The notes: generated by a model not told the origin, from the letters alone. DNA of 64,000 nt from Rhizobium sp. CF080 (GCF_000282095.2 NZ_AKKC02000004.1:310001-374000), one strand, 5' to 3'; shown: positions 47,061 to 56,850, counted from the first letter of the stretch. Program-made: numbers and translations.

Positions 47061-49277
47061 ATGAGCACCTACAAGAACTTCACCGTCGAAACCGACGCGG
47101 ACGGCATCGCTCTCGTCACCTGGGACATGCCCGACAAATCCATGAACGTCTTCACCATGGAGGTGATGGACGAGATCGAGGCGATCGTCGATGCGACTGT
47201 TGCGGACGCCGCCGTCAAGGGCGTCGTCTTCACCTCCGGCAAGTCGTCCTTCTCCGGCGGCGCCGATCTCACCATGATCAAGTCGATGTTCTCGATGCTC
47301 GCCGAAGAGCAGGCCAGGGACCCGGCCACTGCCGCGCAAAAACTCTTCGATGCCGCCGGCCGCATGTCCTGGCTGTGGCGCAAGGTCGAGTTGAACGGCA
47401 AGCCCTGGGTTTCGGCGATCAACGGCACCTGCATGGGCGGTGCGTTCGAACTGTCGCTCGCCTGCCACGGCCGCGTCGCCGCCAATTCCAAGTCGGTCAA
47501 GATTGCCCTGCCGGAAGTCAAGGTCGGCATCTTCCCGGGCGCCGGCGGCACCCAGCGCGTGCCGCGGCTGGCCAACGCCCAGGACGCCCTGCAGATGATG
47601 ACGACCGGCTCGTCGCTGACCGCCCAGCGCGCCAAGGCCATGGGCCTCGTGCACCAGGTCGTCGAACCCGCCGAGCTGATCAATGCCGCCAAGCAGATGA
47701 TCAAGGACGGCCTGAAGCCCGTCGCCCCCTGGGACGAGAAGGGTTTCAAGGTCCCCGGCGGGGGCATCTGGACGCCGGCTGCCGCCCAGCTCTGGCCGGC
47801 CGCCCCCGCCATCCTGCGCCGCGAAAGCGCCGGGAACTATCCGGGCGCGCTTGCCATCCTCAAATGCGTCTATGAAGGCCTGCAGCTTCCCTTCGATACG
47901 GGCCTCAAGGTCGAGCAGCGGTATTTCACCGAAATCCTGCGCACCACCGAAGCCTTCTCGATGATCCGCTCGCTGTTCGTCTCGATGCAGGAACTCGGCA
48001 AGGGCGCCCGCCGCCCGGCAGGCGTGCCCAAGACCGAGTTCTCCAAGGTCGGTATCGTCGGCGCCGGGTTCATGGGCGCTTCGATCGCCTATGTGACGGC
48101 CGCCGCCGGCATTCCCGTCACCCTCATCGACCGGGATCAGGAGGCTGCCGACAAGGGCAAGGCCCATTCCGAAAAGCTGGTGGCCGATCAGGTGGGCAAG
48201 GGCCGGATGACCAAGGAGGAGGGCGAAAAGCTTCTCGCGCTGATCACCCCCACCCCGGATTACCAGGCGCTTTCCGATGCAAGCCTGGTCGTCGAGGCGG
48301 TGTTCGAGGATCGCGCGGTCAAGAAGGCGGTCATCGAGGCCGTCGAAGCGGTCATCCCGCAAACCACCATCTTTGCCTCCAACACCTCGACCCTGCCGAT
48401 CACCGGTCTTGCCGAGAATTCCAAGCGTTCCGACCAGTTCATCGGCGTGCATTTCTTCTCGCCGGTCGAAAAGATGATGCTGACCGAGGTCATCCTCGGC
48501 GAAAAATCGGGAGACAAGGCGCTGGCCGTGGCGCTCGATTTCGTCGCCGCGATCAAGAAGACCCCGATCGTCGTCAACGACACCCGCGGCTTTTATGTCA
48601 ACCGCTGCGTCTTCCGGTATATCAACGAAGCCTATGACATGCTGATCGAAGGCGTGCCGGCGGCGATGATCGAAAATGCCGCAAAAATGGCTGGCATGCC
48701 GGTCGGCCCGCTGTCGCTCAACGACGAGGTCGCCGTCGATCTGTCCCAGAAGATCATGAAGGCCTCGATCGCCGATCTCGGCCCCAATGCCGTCAAGCCG
48801 GAGCACATGGCGCTCGTCGACCAGCTGGTCGACGTGTTCGACCGCCGCGGCCGCAAGAATTTGAAGGGCTTTTACGAATACCCGGCCAAGCCCGCCAAGA
48901 AATTCCTCTGGCCCGAGCTGAAGACCCTCTATCCGCAGAAAAAGGCTGATGAGGTGGATGTCGCCGTCCTGAAACAGCGCCTGCTGGTAACGATCGCGCT
49001 CGAAGCCGCCCGCACCGTCGAGGAAGGCATCGTCACCGATCCGCGCGAAGCCGACGTCGGCTCCATCCTCGGCTTCGGCTTCGCCCCCTATACCGGCGGC
49101 ACGCTCTCCTACATCGACGGCATGGGCGTGAAGACGTTCGTGGAACTGTGCGAAAGGTTAGCCGCGGCCTACGGCCCGCACTTCAAGCCGACGCCGCTCC
49201 TGAAGGACATGGCGGCGAAGGGCGAGACGTTTTATGGGCGTTTTGACCCGTATGGGACGGTGGGGAAGGCGGCGTGA
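47061..49277 (+). CDS. 3-hydroxyacyl-CoA dehydrogenase / enoyl-CoA hydratase fusion (FadB/FadJ-type)
   Basis: 738-aa bifunctional beta-oxidation enzyme. Residues about 1-300 are the crotonase domain ([53 protein letters not shown]). Residues about 325-720 are the dehydrogenase with the NAD site [21 protein letters not shown], then [15 protein letters not shown] and [11 protein letters not shown]. It hydrates enoyl-CoA and oxidises the hydroxyacyl-CoA, feeding the thiolase encoded upstream. Confidence 0.94.
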   Translation: MSTYKNFTVETDADGIALVTWDMPDKSMNVFTMEVMDEIEAIVDATVADAAVKGVVFTSGKSSFSGGADLTMIKSMFSMLAEEQARDPATAAQKLFDAAGRMSWLWRKVELNGKPWVSAINGTCMGGAFELSLACHGRVAANSKSVKIALPEVKVGIFPGAGGTQRVPRLANAQDALQMMTTGSSLTAQRAKAMGLVHQVVEPAELINAAKQMIKDGLKPVAPWDEKGFKVPGGGIWTPAAAQLWPAAPAILRRESAGNYPGALAILKCVYEGLQLPFDTGLKVEQRYFTEILRTTEAFSMIRSLFVSMQELGKGARRPAGVPKTEFSKVGIVGAGFMGASIAYVTAAAGIPVTLIDRDQEAADKGKAHSEKLVADQVGKGRMTKEEGEKLLALITPTPDYQALSDASLVVEAVFEDRAVKKAVIEAVEAVIPQTTIFASNTSTLPITGLAENSKRSDQFIGVHFFSPVEKMMLTEVILGEKSGDKALAVALDFVAAIKKTPIVVNDTRGFYVNRCVFRYINEAYDMLIEGVPAAMIENAAKMAGMPVGPLSLNDEVAVDLSQKIMKASIADLGPNAVKPEHMALVDQLVDVFDRRGRKNLKGFYEYPAKPAKKFLWPELKTLYPQKKADEVDVAVLKQRLLVTIALEAARTVEEGIVTDPREADVGSILGFGFAPYTGGTLSYIDGMGVKTFVELCERLAAAYGPHFKPTPLLKDMAAKGETFYGRFDPYGTVGKAA

Positions 49278-49389
49278 GGCCGCCTTCTTATCTCACCGTG
49301 GCGGGCATGCATCTACACGTGAACGAGCCTTGTTGATTGCCGCCTGTGCTAGAAGATGATTAGTTAACGTCGTCTTGCTGGGGATGCTA

Positions 49390-50222
49390 ATGACCGAAGG
49401 CTTGCTCGTGCCTCTCTTAAGCATGGAGGGGCCAAGAATTGTTATTGAAATCCACAATAGCCAACCAATTGATCTGCTAGATTTCACAGGATCGTTGACG
49501 GCTTTAGCTCGCGAACATGAAGCTGCCCTGAAGAGAGAGCGTCCCGGCTTGGCCGCGGAGGAATCTCGGTTGCTGGTAGTGGATATCAGGCGAGGCTCAA
49601 TTGTATTAGAACTTGTGGCAGCCTTAGCCCCATTTGTTTCGCAAGCGGAATTAATAAATACATCGGTCGATTTTGTTAGAAATATTGGCGACGCGCTCAG
49701 TCTTCTTCGTCAGCCGGGAGAAGGCTGCCGGATGCAACGACACAGCGGCTCAAAAATCTCAATGATACCGTGCGGGCTATCGCCAACGATTCTTCGGGAA
49801 AGATGGATATTTATGCAAGGCATCAAGATGGGGATGTCTTACAGGAATTTGCAGTGCAACGTTCGGAAGCGGTTACGATTCAACAAAATATAGCCGCTCA
49901 GCGCAAGGAAATTGAACATCAAAGTAATGAACCTCTTCGCCGGGTGTTAATGCGCCTTCATCAATCTAGTATTGAAGACCTAAAGGTTGGAAAGCGGACG
50001 GCAGAAAAAGGCGTCGTAGAGCGTATCGATCTCGCGCCTCGTACACTGATATACGTCTCAGATTTGGCCGGCCAGACAATTAAAAGCGCCATTTTGGCTC
50101 ACGAAGGCAATCCTTTTCAGAAGGCTTTTGTGGTTGACGTCGATGTTGAATACGTAAATGGAAGAGCTCGTGCTTATCGTATCCTCAATGTATATGATGT
50201 GATCGATTTGGAGGACGAATAA
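49390..50222 (+). pseudogene. Frameshifted hypothetical gene
   Basis: Two adjacent frames make one protein if one base is restored near 49723: the first half (MTEGLLVPLLSMEGPRIVI ... ALSLLRQPGEG) continues in the other frame as LPDATTQRLKNLNDTVRAI and ends VYDVIDLEDE, about 277 residues. GAAGG(G)CTGCC suggests loss of one G from a G-run, or a sequencing error. The sequence is visibly AT-richer than its neighbours, with codons such as TTA and ATA, pointing to horizontal origin. No family recognised; helical middle segments and a C-terminal beta-rich part are seen. GGGG lies 7 nt before the ATG at 49390. Confidence 0.75.
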
Positions 50223-50271
50223 CGTTTGGAACTGTATTGTTTAGTATTTAAAATATTCTTCAGAGTATGTG

Positions 50272-50415
50272 GGGATCCTCGGGTCAAGCCCGAGGATGAC
50301 GACCGAGAGGGTGGAGTTGGGGTGCCAGAGAAAGCGATGAGAGTGTATCGCCGGTGCTGTTTCGCATCGTGGCACCACCTTACATCGTCATCCTCGGGCT
50401 TGACCCGAGGATCCA
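50272..50415. repeat. Composite palindromic element, copy E1
   Basis: Two ~30-bp palindromic units in head-to-head orientation (50272-50301 minus, 50386-50415 plus) around an 84-bp spacer that itself holds inverted GGTGCC/GGCACC. Same plan as E2 and E3. Confidence 0.85.
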
Positions 50416-50501
50416 CTCTTTGTCCCGATACCGGTGTCTGAGCGACTTCTGCCGCGGACAATGTCGTCCTCGGCATTCGTCAGCCCTGGCGTTTGCCGCG
50501 G

Positions 50502-50648
50502 TGGATCCTCGGGTCAAGCCCGAGGATGACGACCGAGAGAGTGGAGTTGGGGTGCCCAGAGAAAACGATGAGCGTGTATCGCCGGTGCTGTTTCGCATCG
50601 TGGCACCACCTTCAACATCGTCATCCTCGGGCTTGACCCGAGGATCCA
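50502..50648. repeat. Composite palindromic element, copy E2
   Basis: 147 bp: units at 50502-50531 (minus) and 50619-50648 (plus) with an 87-bp spacer nearly identical to that of E1, so the spacer is part of the repeated element and not random sequence. Confidence 0.85.
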
Positions 50649-50664
50649 TGCCGCTCCCGCGACC

Positions 50665-50955
50665 TCACCAGCCCCCCAACTCCCCATACAAATCCCGCCA
50701 ATCCGGGTTCATCTTCTCGATCAGCTCGATCTTCCACTGCCGATACCAGCGCTTGAGCGACTTCTCCCGCTGAATGGCGCTGACGATGTTGTCGTGGGCT
50801 TCGTACCAGACGAGCCGCTTGCAGCCGTATTTCGAAGTGAAGCCGGGGTGATGTTCTTCGCGGTGTTCGTAGATGCGGTTGGCGAGATCGGAGGTCACGC
50901 CGATATAAAGCGTGCCGTGCTTCTGGTTGGTGACGATGTAGACATATCCCGCCAT
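50665..50955 (-). CDS. GIY-YIG nuclease-domain protein
   Basis: 96-aa single-domain GIY-YIG protein: VYIVTNQKHGTLYIGVTSDL (the GIY and YIG elements), RIYEHREEHHPGF, KRLVWYEAHDNIVSAIQREK with the metal-binding Glu, and KRWYRQWKIELI. Such small proteins are frequent in alphaproteobacteria; function unknown. The ATG at 50955 is chosen because the longer upstream frame is repeat sequence (E3). The gene lies directly between composite repeats E2 and E3. Confidence 0.9.
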   Translation of the reverse strand: MAGYVYIVTNQKHGTLYIGVTSDLANRIYEHREEHHPGFTSKYGCKRLVWYEAHDNIVSAIQREKSLKRWYRQWKIELIEKMNPDWRDLYGELGGW

Positions 50956-51007
50956 GCGAGCATGATGGAATTGTGGTGGGGTGCCGTCAACCCTGGCGTT
51001 TGGGGGG

Positions 51008-51153
51008 TGGATCCTCGGGTCAAGCCCGAGGATGACGGCCGAGAGGATGGAGTTACGGTGCCCAAGCAAACGATGAGCGCCTCTCACTGGTGCTGTCTCA
51101 CGCTTAGGCACCACATCCAACGCCGTCATCCTCGGGCTTGACCCGAGGATCCA
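51008..51153. repeat. Composite palindromic element, copy E3
   Basis: 146 bp: units at 51008-51037 (minus) and 51124-51153 (plus), 86-bp spacer diverged from E1/E2 by about 20 percent but with the same layout. It lies 52 bp upstream of the GIY-YIG gene start. Confidence 0.85.
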
Positions 51154-51301
51154 CCCTTGTCTCAGTCGGAACACCTACTCGCCGCCTGCCACGGCGGGAG
51201 CCAGAGCCGGCTCTAGTTCGCGGCAAGCCATCCATCCCCGCTGGCAACACAGCCACTAAGCGCTACAATCCCCACCACCAACTCGCGCCCCCGGACCGCC
51301 C

Positions 51302-51865
51302 ATGGACTCCCCCACCCAACCCCTCGCCTTCACCACCCCCGCCGAGTGGGCCTCCTGGCTCTCCACCCACCATGCCACCTCGTCCGGCGTCTGGCTCCAG
51401 ATCGGCAAGAAGAACCCGGCGAGAACCCTGATCACCATCGACGAGGCCCTTGATGTGGCGCTCTGCTATGGCTGGATCGACAGCCAGCGCAAGGGGTTGG
51501 ACGCTACCTCCTACCTGCAGCGGTATTCGCCGCGCCGCGCCAAAAGCCCGTGGTCGAAGCTCAATGTCGATCGGGTGGAGGCGTTGACGCAGGCCGGGCG
51601 GATGCGGCCGGCGGGGCTGGCGGAGGTCGAGGCCGCCAAGGCCGACGGGCGCTGGGCGGTGGCCTATGAGCCGCAGCGCACCGCCGCCCTGCCGGATGAT
51701 CTCGTCGCCGCACTGCGCGAAAACCCCGACGCCGCCGCCGCCTTCGAAAAACTCGACAGGACCGGGCAATATGCGGTGGTGCTTCCGCTGTTGAAGGCGA
51801 CCACGCCGGAGGTTCGGGCCGCGCGGCTGGCGAAGGCGGTGGTGAAGCTGGCACTAGACAAATAG
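51302..51865 (+). CDS. YdeI/OmpD-associated family protein
   Basis: 187-aa soluble protein with TTPAEWASWLSTHHATSSGVWLQIGKK-type start (two blocks), IDEALDVALCYGWIDSQRKGLD and a YSPRRAKSPWSKLNVDRVEAL core, the hallmark of YdeI/bacteriocin-protection family proteins. Role unclear; related proteins are linked to envelope stress tolerance. Starts 148 bp after repeat E3; no operon partners. Confidence 0.88.
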   Translation: MDSPTQPLAFTTPAEWASWLSTHHATSSGVWLQIGKKNPARTLITIDEALDVALCYGWIDSQRKGLDATSYLQRYSPRRAKSPWSKLNVDRVEALTQAGRMRPAGLAEVEAAKADGRWAVAYEPQRTAALPDDLVAALRENPDAAAAFEKLDRTGQYAVVLPLLKATTPEVRAARLAKAVVKLALDK

Positions 51866-51890
51866 AGGCGTTTCTACCGAGCTACCCCCC

Positions 51891-52081
51891 ACTGTCCTGC
51901 CGGACATCTGCCCCTCAAGGGGGGAGATCGGCCAGAAGCAAGGTCCTACCCGACAAAGAGCCTTGAGTTTGCCGAACTCCACTCCTTGGCCAGCTTCCTG
52001 CCGTCGCACAAATCAGAGAGGGACCGCAGAGCACGCCTCCTTCGATCTCCCCACTTGAGGTGGAGATGTCCGGCAGGACAG
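51891..52081. repeat. 191-bp element with 39-bp terminal inverted repeats
   Basis: Left arm 51892-51930 and right arm 52043-52081 are inverted copies with three mismatches in 39 positions; each arm contains its own small hairpin (CCCC-TCAAG-GGGG; CCAC-CTCAA-GTGG) with paired changes. The 112-bp interior has no recognisable gene. It looks like a MITE or rhizobial palindromic element. Confidence 0.75.
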
Positions 52082-52733
52082 AGGGCAGGACAGAGGGGGG
52101 TGTCACCCGGCACACCCTTCAATATCGCCAGTCTTATGCCTTGCCCGAGGACAAATAGCCGCCTCCTTCCGGCATTTTCAATAACTTGCCCGATTGTTCA
52201 TCCCCACCCCTCGCCACCATGCCTACAATTGCCCCGCTTCCGTCGCCGGAGTGTTTCGCGAGACGTTCGCGGGCAGGCGGGGCCGGCGCCCTCATTGGAA
52301 CCGTAACGTGCGGGGAAGGTGAGGGAGGTGAAAGCCATGGGCGAGTGTCGGGCAACCGGCGCTTTCCCTATCAAGCCTCCCCCGGACAGCCATGTCCGGT
52401 TCGGTTGAGCCGTGCAAGTGGCAAGTGTGAAAGCTGGCCATGCAGCGAGGCGAGATGATCACCTGTAGGGGAGGGACACCCCGAAAAGACGCCGAAGGCC
52501 ACGCGAATGCGGAGCCACACATATTAAACAAAATGAGGTTCCGCATTCGTGTGGGCTCTCCGATGAGACGTAAGGGCAGGCCCGGTTCGCCGGGACAGGA
52601 AGATCGGAACCGAACACGGGAGCCGGAAACGGCTGCGTGAACGAAAGCGCGCGCCTCTGAGCGGTTGCGGCAAAAGGTGCTGCGGCCCGTGTTCAGGACC
52701 GCGCCGGAAGAGAAGGATCAGGGAGAAGGAACG
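52082..52733. other. Hairpin-rich non-coding region
   Basis: About 650 bp without a convincing gene. It contains tandem GGCAGGACAGAG units (from 52071), a hairpin CCGGACA-GCCA-TGTCCGG (52382-52399), and a 14-bp imperfect stem (52500-52513 with 52540-52553). The stretch 52300-52500 (GGTGAAAGCC ... AGTGTGAAAGCTGGCC) looks like structured RNA, perhaps a group II intron or other ribozyme fragment, but I cannot identify it. Confidence 0.4.
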
Positions 52734-53123
52734 ATGGCGAGAAGCGAAGAAGAGTGCCGCCGCCTCCTCGAGGAAGAGGGCAGGCAACTCTATCTACCTT
52801 GGATGACCTGGGGCGAGTTCAGCGCGTTGCCGGCACGTCGGAAATCCCGCGAGCTCCAGAAGTTCACCCAGTATGTCACGACCTATCTCGGCTTCTGGAA
52901 GACCTGCGGCCTTTCTTCCTGCCGCCGGGCCAAGGCCTGCAGGGGGTTTCTCACGGAAGCGCAATATCGCGCCGAGCCGCGTTACCACGATAGCTTTCCT
53001 CCCTGCGTCGGCCCCGGCGGAGCGCGTCAGCAGGAGGTGCTGGCCGGCATGAGGCGGCTTGGCGGCGAGGACGACGCCGAGCCGACATACGATGGCAGGC
53101 GCCAGGCCGACCGGGAGGCGTGA
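52734..53123 (+). CDS. Small Cys-containing hypothetical protein
   Basis: 129 aa starting MARSEEECRRLLEEEGRQLY, with a compact basic Cys cluster FWKTCGLSSCRRAKACRGF (about residues 60-78) and a later Cys in PPCVGPGG. GGAGAAGGA lies 3 nt before the ATG. The CxxxxCxxxxxC pattern might bind a metal; no family recognised, though I recall similar small rhizobial proteins. It is convergent with the cystathionine gamma-synthase-family gene. Confidence 0.7.
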   Translation: MARSEEECRRLLEEEGRQLYLPWMTWGEFSALPARRKSRELQKFTQYVTTYLGFWKTCGLSSCRRAKACRGFLTEAQYRAEPRYHDSFPPCVGPGGARQQEVLAGMRRLGGEDDAEPTYDGRRQADREA

Positions 53124-53172
53124 TGGCCATGCCGGGTCGCCCCGCCCATGCTTCTTCGTGTCTGCCTCCCCG

Positions 53173-54456
53173 TCACGCTTGGTCGAGCGCGATCGTCAGG
53201 TCGGCGATCAGGTCGTCCGGGTGTTCGATGCCGATCGACAGCCGGATGGTCGAGTCGAGCACGCCGATCCTTTGGCGCACCTCGGCCGGGACGCCGGAAT
53301 GGGTCATGGTCGCCGGGTGGCTGGCGAGCGATTCCGTGCCCCCGAGGCTCACCGCCAGCTTGAAGATCTGCAGTGCGTTCAGGAACCGGAACGAGGCCGG
53401 CTGGCCGCCCCTGATGTCGAAGGAGAAGGTCGAGCCGCCGCCGGTGCACTGCGCCGCAAACACCTTGCCGACCGGCGATGCCGGGTCGTGATAGGGCAGG
53501 TAGTGGATGGCCTCGACATTCGGGTGCCCGCGCAAAAAGTCGGCGACCGCCAGAGCATTGGTATTGGCCTTTTCCATGCGGATCGACAGCGTCTCCAGGC
53601 TGCGGCCGAGCATCCAGCAGGAATGCGGGTCGAGCTGCGTGCCGATCGCTCCGCGCAGCGCCTTGACCTGTTTCATCACCGCCTTGGAGCCGAGCGCCGC
53701 ACCCGCTATCAGGTCCGAATGGCCGCCGACATATTTGGTCAGCGAATAGAGCGAGATATCCGCCCCGTGCTCGATCGGCCGCTGGAAGACCGGACCGAGC
53801 AGCGTGTTGTCGCAGGCGATCACCGGGGTGTGGCCCTGTTTTGCGCCGATCGCATCCGCCACCCGTCGAATCATCGCCACGTCGACCAGGCTGTTGGTCG
53901 GGTTCGCCGGCGTCTCGATCAGGATCACCGAAACCCTGCCCTTACTCATCGCCTCCCTGGCTGCAGCTGTGACCAGCTCTTCGTTGACCCCATCCGCAAA
54001 GCCGACCGCCGCAACGCCCATGTTGAGAAAGGTTTTCGAAAGCAGCGTTTCGGTGCCTCCGTAAAGCGGCTGCGAGTGCAGCACGCAGTCGCCCGGCCTG
54101 ACGAACGCCATCAGCGTCGTGGCGATCGCCGACATGCCGGAGGAAAACAGCACGCAGCTCTCCGCCTGCTCATAGACCGCCAGCCGGTCCTCGACGATCT
54201 CGCTGTTGGGATGGTTGAAGCGGGAATAGACCAGCCCCGCCCCCGTCCCCGCCGGCGGTTCCTTGCGGCCGGAGACGAAGTCGAAGAAGTCGCGGCCCTC
54301 CTCGGCGGATTTGAACACGAAGGTGGAGGTGAGGAACACCGGCGGCTTCACGGCCCCTTCGGAAAGCTCCGGATCGTAGCCGTAATTGAGCATCTGCGTT
54401 TCGGGATGGAGCTTGTGATTGCCGATATGCGTCTTGGAGGGATGCGGGGCGGTCAT
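53173..54456 (-). CDS. Cystathionine gamma-synthase-family PLP enzyme
   Basis: 427-aa transsulfuration-type enzyme. PLP-binding Lys lies in [15 protein letters not shown] (about residue 235); other blocks are [36 protein letters not shown] and [17 protein letters not shown]. The family includes cystathionine gamma-synthase, O-acetylhomoserine sulfhydrylase and methionine gamma-lyase, and the reaction cannot be fixed from sequence reading. ATG 54456 is preceded by GGAG; a lipoprotein gene lies upstream on the same strand. Confidence 0.9.
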   Translation of the reverse strand: MTAPHPSKTHIGNHKLHPETQMLNYGYDPELSEGAVKPPVFLTSTFVFKSAEEGRDFFDFVSGRKEPPAGTGAGLVYSRFNHPNSEIVEDRLAVYEQAESCVLFSSGMSAIATTLMAFVRPGDCVLHSQPLYGGTETLLSKTFLNMGVAAVGFADGVNEELVTAAAREAMSKGRVSVILIETPANPTNSLVDVAMIRRVADAIGAKQGHTPVIACDNTLLGPVFQRPIEHGADISLYSLTKYVGGHSDLIAGAALGSKAVMKQVKALRGAIGTQLDPHSCWMLGRSLETLSIRMEKANTNALAVADFLRGHPNVEAIHYLPYHDPASPVGKVFAAQCTGGGSTFSFDIRGGQPASFRFLNALQIFKLAVSLGGTESLASHPATMTHSGVPAEVRQRIGVLDSTIRLSIGIEHPDDLIADLTIALDQA

Positions 54457-54552
54457 GAAGGATCTCCTGGCTTGAAAACAGCGGATGCCGTGAGCGGAGA
54501 TAATACCAGAACCGACCCCGCCAAGGGGTGCTACCTGCGAAAGCCGGATTGT

Positions 54553-55125
54553 TTAACGCGCCGCCGGCGCTGCCAGATGTGCGGCGGGTGCCGCAGGCTC
54601 TCCCCAGGCCGAGATCGGCTGGCCGCCCTTGGTCGTCACGCGCGTGTCGTAGAGCGCCATGGAAGCCTGGACCTGCTGCATGTCGGCGCAGCGGTTGATG
54701 ATGCCGCCGATATACCGCACGCAGTCACTGGTGCTGCCCTGCACCGAACCGGTCGCCCAATCCTGGACGATGCCATCGGCGCCGACCAGGAAATAGGAAA
54801 GCCGGTTGTTCTGCGACACGGTCGAGCGGCCGACCAGCCCGCCGAAGCTCAAACCGGACTCGGTTTTTGCGGCGGGCGCGATATGCCGGTAGATGGTCAT
54901 CCCGTTTTTCAGCTGCGTCGCGCCGATCATCGGCCCGAACGTCGCCTCGGAGCCGGAAAGCCGCGCCAGGGTCGATTGGTTGACATTGGCGACCTCGGTG
55001 TAGGGACGGCCCATCGCATAACTCGTGAAGGACCGGTTGGCGGCGTTTTCCGCCTTTTCCGCCACCTGCGAGCACCCTGCCAGAGCCAGGGCAAGCGCCA
55101 TCGAAAAAACTGCCAACAAACGCAT
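54553..55125 (-). CDS. Lipoprotein of unknown function
   Basis: 190-aa exported lipoprotein: MRLLAVFSMALALALAGCS with lipobox LAGC. The mature part includes YAMGRPYTEVANVNQSTLARL and MTIYRHIAPA; no named domain recognised. GGGG lies upstream of the ATG. Could be co-transcribed with the cystathionine gamma-synthase-family gene, 96 bp downstream. Confidence 0.8.
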   Translation of the reverse strand: MRLLAVFSMALALALAGCSQVAEKAENAANRSFTSYAMGRPYTEVANVNQSTLARLSGSEATFGPMIGATQLKNGMTIYRHIAPAAKTESGLSFGGLVGRSTVSQNNRLSYFLVGADGIVQDWATGSVQGSTSDCVRYIGGIINRCADMQQVQASMALYDTRVTTKGGQPISAWGEPAAPAAHLAAPAAR

Positions 55126-55386
55126 AAATGCCCCCTTGTCCGCAACGCCCCATGCCGAAAACCTGGCCGGTCCTCGGTCGATCAGTGGATGTGCCGGGCG
55201 CCCCGCGACCGGTCGTTAGTCCCTATCAGATTTTGCATGTTTTGAAAGCGCCGCTCGTGGGCGGTGCACAATTCTCCGCGCCATTCGAGCCGGAAATCTC
55301 TGGCTTCCCGTCGGCCGGATGTCCAGACTATGGCGTTGACCCGTGCGCTCGCGCAGGGCTATCACTGCTTGCATCAATAAGGGAGG

Positions 55387-56832
55387 ATGCCCGGGAATAT
55401 TCCGGGTATGATGATCAGAAGAATGCCACGCCTTTCCGCTTCCACCGCACTTGCCCCCCATGTTGCAGCACCCGGTTATGACCGGGCTCTTCTGAAACCC
55501 GGCATCCTGCATATCGGCCTCGGCGCATTCCACCGCGCCCATCAGGCGGTCTATACGGACGCGGCGCTGGGGGCGGAGTTCGGGGATTGGGGCATCGTCG
55601 GCGTAAGCTTACGTTCGGTCGATATCGTCCATGATCTCGCAGCCCAAGACGGGCTCTATTCGGTTGTCGCCCGCAGCGCTGCCGGAGATGAGGCCCAGGT
55701 CGTCGGTTCGGTGATCAAGGGTCTGTCGGGCACCGAGAACCAGGCGGAAATCCTGGCGCTGCTGGCCGATCCCGCGATCAAAGTCGTCACCATCACCGTC
55801 ACCGAAAAGGCCTATGGCATCGATCCGGTATCCGGCGGCCTCGACCGTTACCATTCGTCCATCAAGGCCGATCTTGCCAATCCGACATCGCCAACGGGCG
55901 TGATCGGTTATCTGGTCGAAGGCTTTTCGCGCCGCCATGCCGCGGGCCTGCCACCTTTCACGGTGCTTTGCTGCGACAACCTGCCGACCAATGGCCGCAT
56001 CGTGAGGCGGCTGGTGATCGAGATGGCCGGCGCCCGCGATCCGGCGCTCGCCAACTGGATCGCCGGCCAGGGCGCCTTTCCGTCCAGCATGGTCGACCGC
56101 ATCGTGCCGGCCGCGACCGACGAGACGCGGGAACTTGCCGAAACCCTGATCGGCGCCGAAGACAGGCTGGCGCTCGGCACCGAACCCTTCATGCAATGGG
56201 TGATCGAGGACCATTTCTTTGCCGGCCGGCCGAGATGGGAAGCAGGCGGCGCGCTTTTCGTTGATGATGTCGAGCCCTATGAGAAGATGAAACTGCGGCT
56301 GCTCAACGGCGCCCATTCGCTGATTGCCTATCTCGGCCAGCTGAAGGACCTCACCTTCGTCCGCGACGTCATGGCCGTGCCGGAATACCGGGCGCTGGTT
56401 CGCCGCCACATGGCGGAAGCGGTGAAGACGCTCGATCCCGTGCCGGGCATTGATCTTGGCCGCTACATGGACCAGCTGATCGAGCGCTTCGAAAACCCGA
56501 CGATCGCCCACAAGACACAGCAGATCGCCATGGACGGCACCCAGAAACTGCCGCAGCGCATCTTTGCCGGTGCCGTGGAAACCCTGGCGAGCGGTGGAGA
56601 TGCGTCGTCTGCAGCTTACGTTATTGCTCTCTGGATCGCCTATGCCCGCAAGACCGCCGAGATCAACGATCCGCGCGCGACTGAGCTCAAGGCTGCCGCC
56701 GCCAGGATGACGGCGGATGATCCGTCCGCACCCTTCTTCGCAATTCCCGGCCTGTTCCCCCAGGCTCTCACAGAGAATAGCGCATGGCGTGCGCGGGTGA
56801 ATGCGGAGCTTGAAAAATTGAACGCCGGCTGA
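55387..56832 (+). CDS. Mannitol dehydrogenase family protein (fructuronate reductase-like)
   Basis: 481-aa NAD-dependent polyol/uronate dehydrogenase: ILHIGLGAFHRAHQAVYTD nucleotide-binding start, TITVTEKAYG, CCDNLPTNGRIVRRL and the C-terminal LRLLNGAHSLIAYLG with catalytic Lys region upstream. Related to UxuB/MtlK/DalD; substrate may be mannitol, arabitol or fructuronate. Start is uncertain: ATGs at 55387, 55408, 55411 and 55423 are in frame and none has ideal ribosome-site spacing. Ends 18 bp from the convergent L-fuconate dehydratase gene. Confidence 0.9.
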   Translation: MPGNIPGMMIRRMPRLSASTALAPHVAAPGYDRALLKPGILHIGLGAFHRAHQAVYTDAALGAEFGDWGIVGVSLRSVDIVHDLAAQDGLYSVVARSAAGDEAQVVGSVIKGLSGTENQAEILALLADPAIKVVTITVTEKAYGIDPVSGGLDRYHSSIKADLANPTSPTGVIGYLVEGFSRRHAAGLPPFTVLCCDNLPTNGRIVRRLVIEMAGARDPALANWIAGQGAFPSSMVDRIVPAATDETRELAETLIGAEDRLALGTEPFMQWVIEDHFFAGRPRWEAGGALFVDDVEPYEKMKLRLLNGAHSLIAYLGQLKDLTFVRDVMAVPEYRALVRRHMAEAVKTLDPVPGIDLGRYMDQLIERFENPTIAHKTQQIAMDGTQKLPQRIFAGAVETLASGGDASSAAYVIALWIAYARKTAEINDPRATELKAAAARMTADDPSAPFFAIPGLFPQALTENSAWRARVNAELEKLNAG

Positions 56833-56850
56833 TGCCGGCGTCCTCCTGTA

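Noticed and set aside
50226..50773. Peptides such as LGLDPRIH and DPRVKPEDD in several frames
   Set aside because: They are translations of the palindromic repeats and not protein genes.
50272..51153. CRISPR array
   Set aside because: Repeats alternate in orientation, are self-palindromic over their whole length, share their spacers, and no cas gene is near.
52318..52560. Confident group II intron call
   Set aside because: A GTGCG-like start and purine-rich joins are suggestive, but I could not find a proper domain V or an intron-encoded protein.
55387..56832. Membership of the mannitol-dehydrogenase gene in the L-fucose operon
   Set aside because: It is on the opposite strand and convergent with the dehydratase gene, so it is not co-transcribed.
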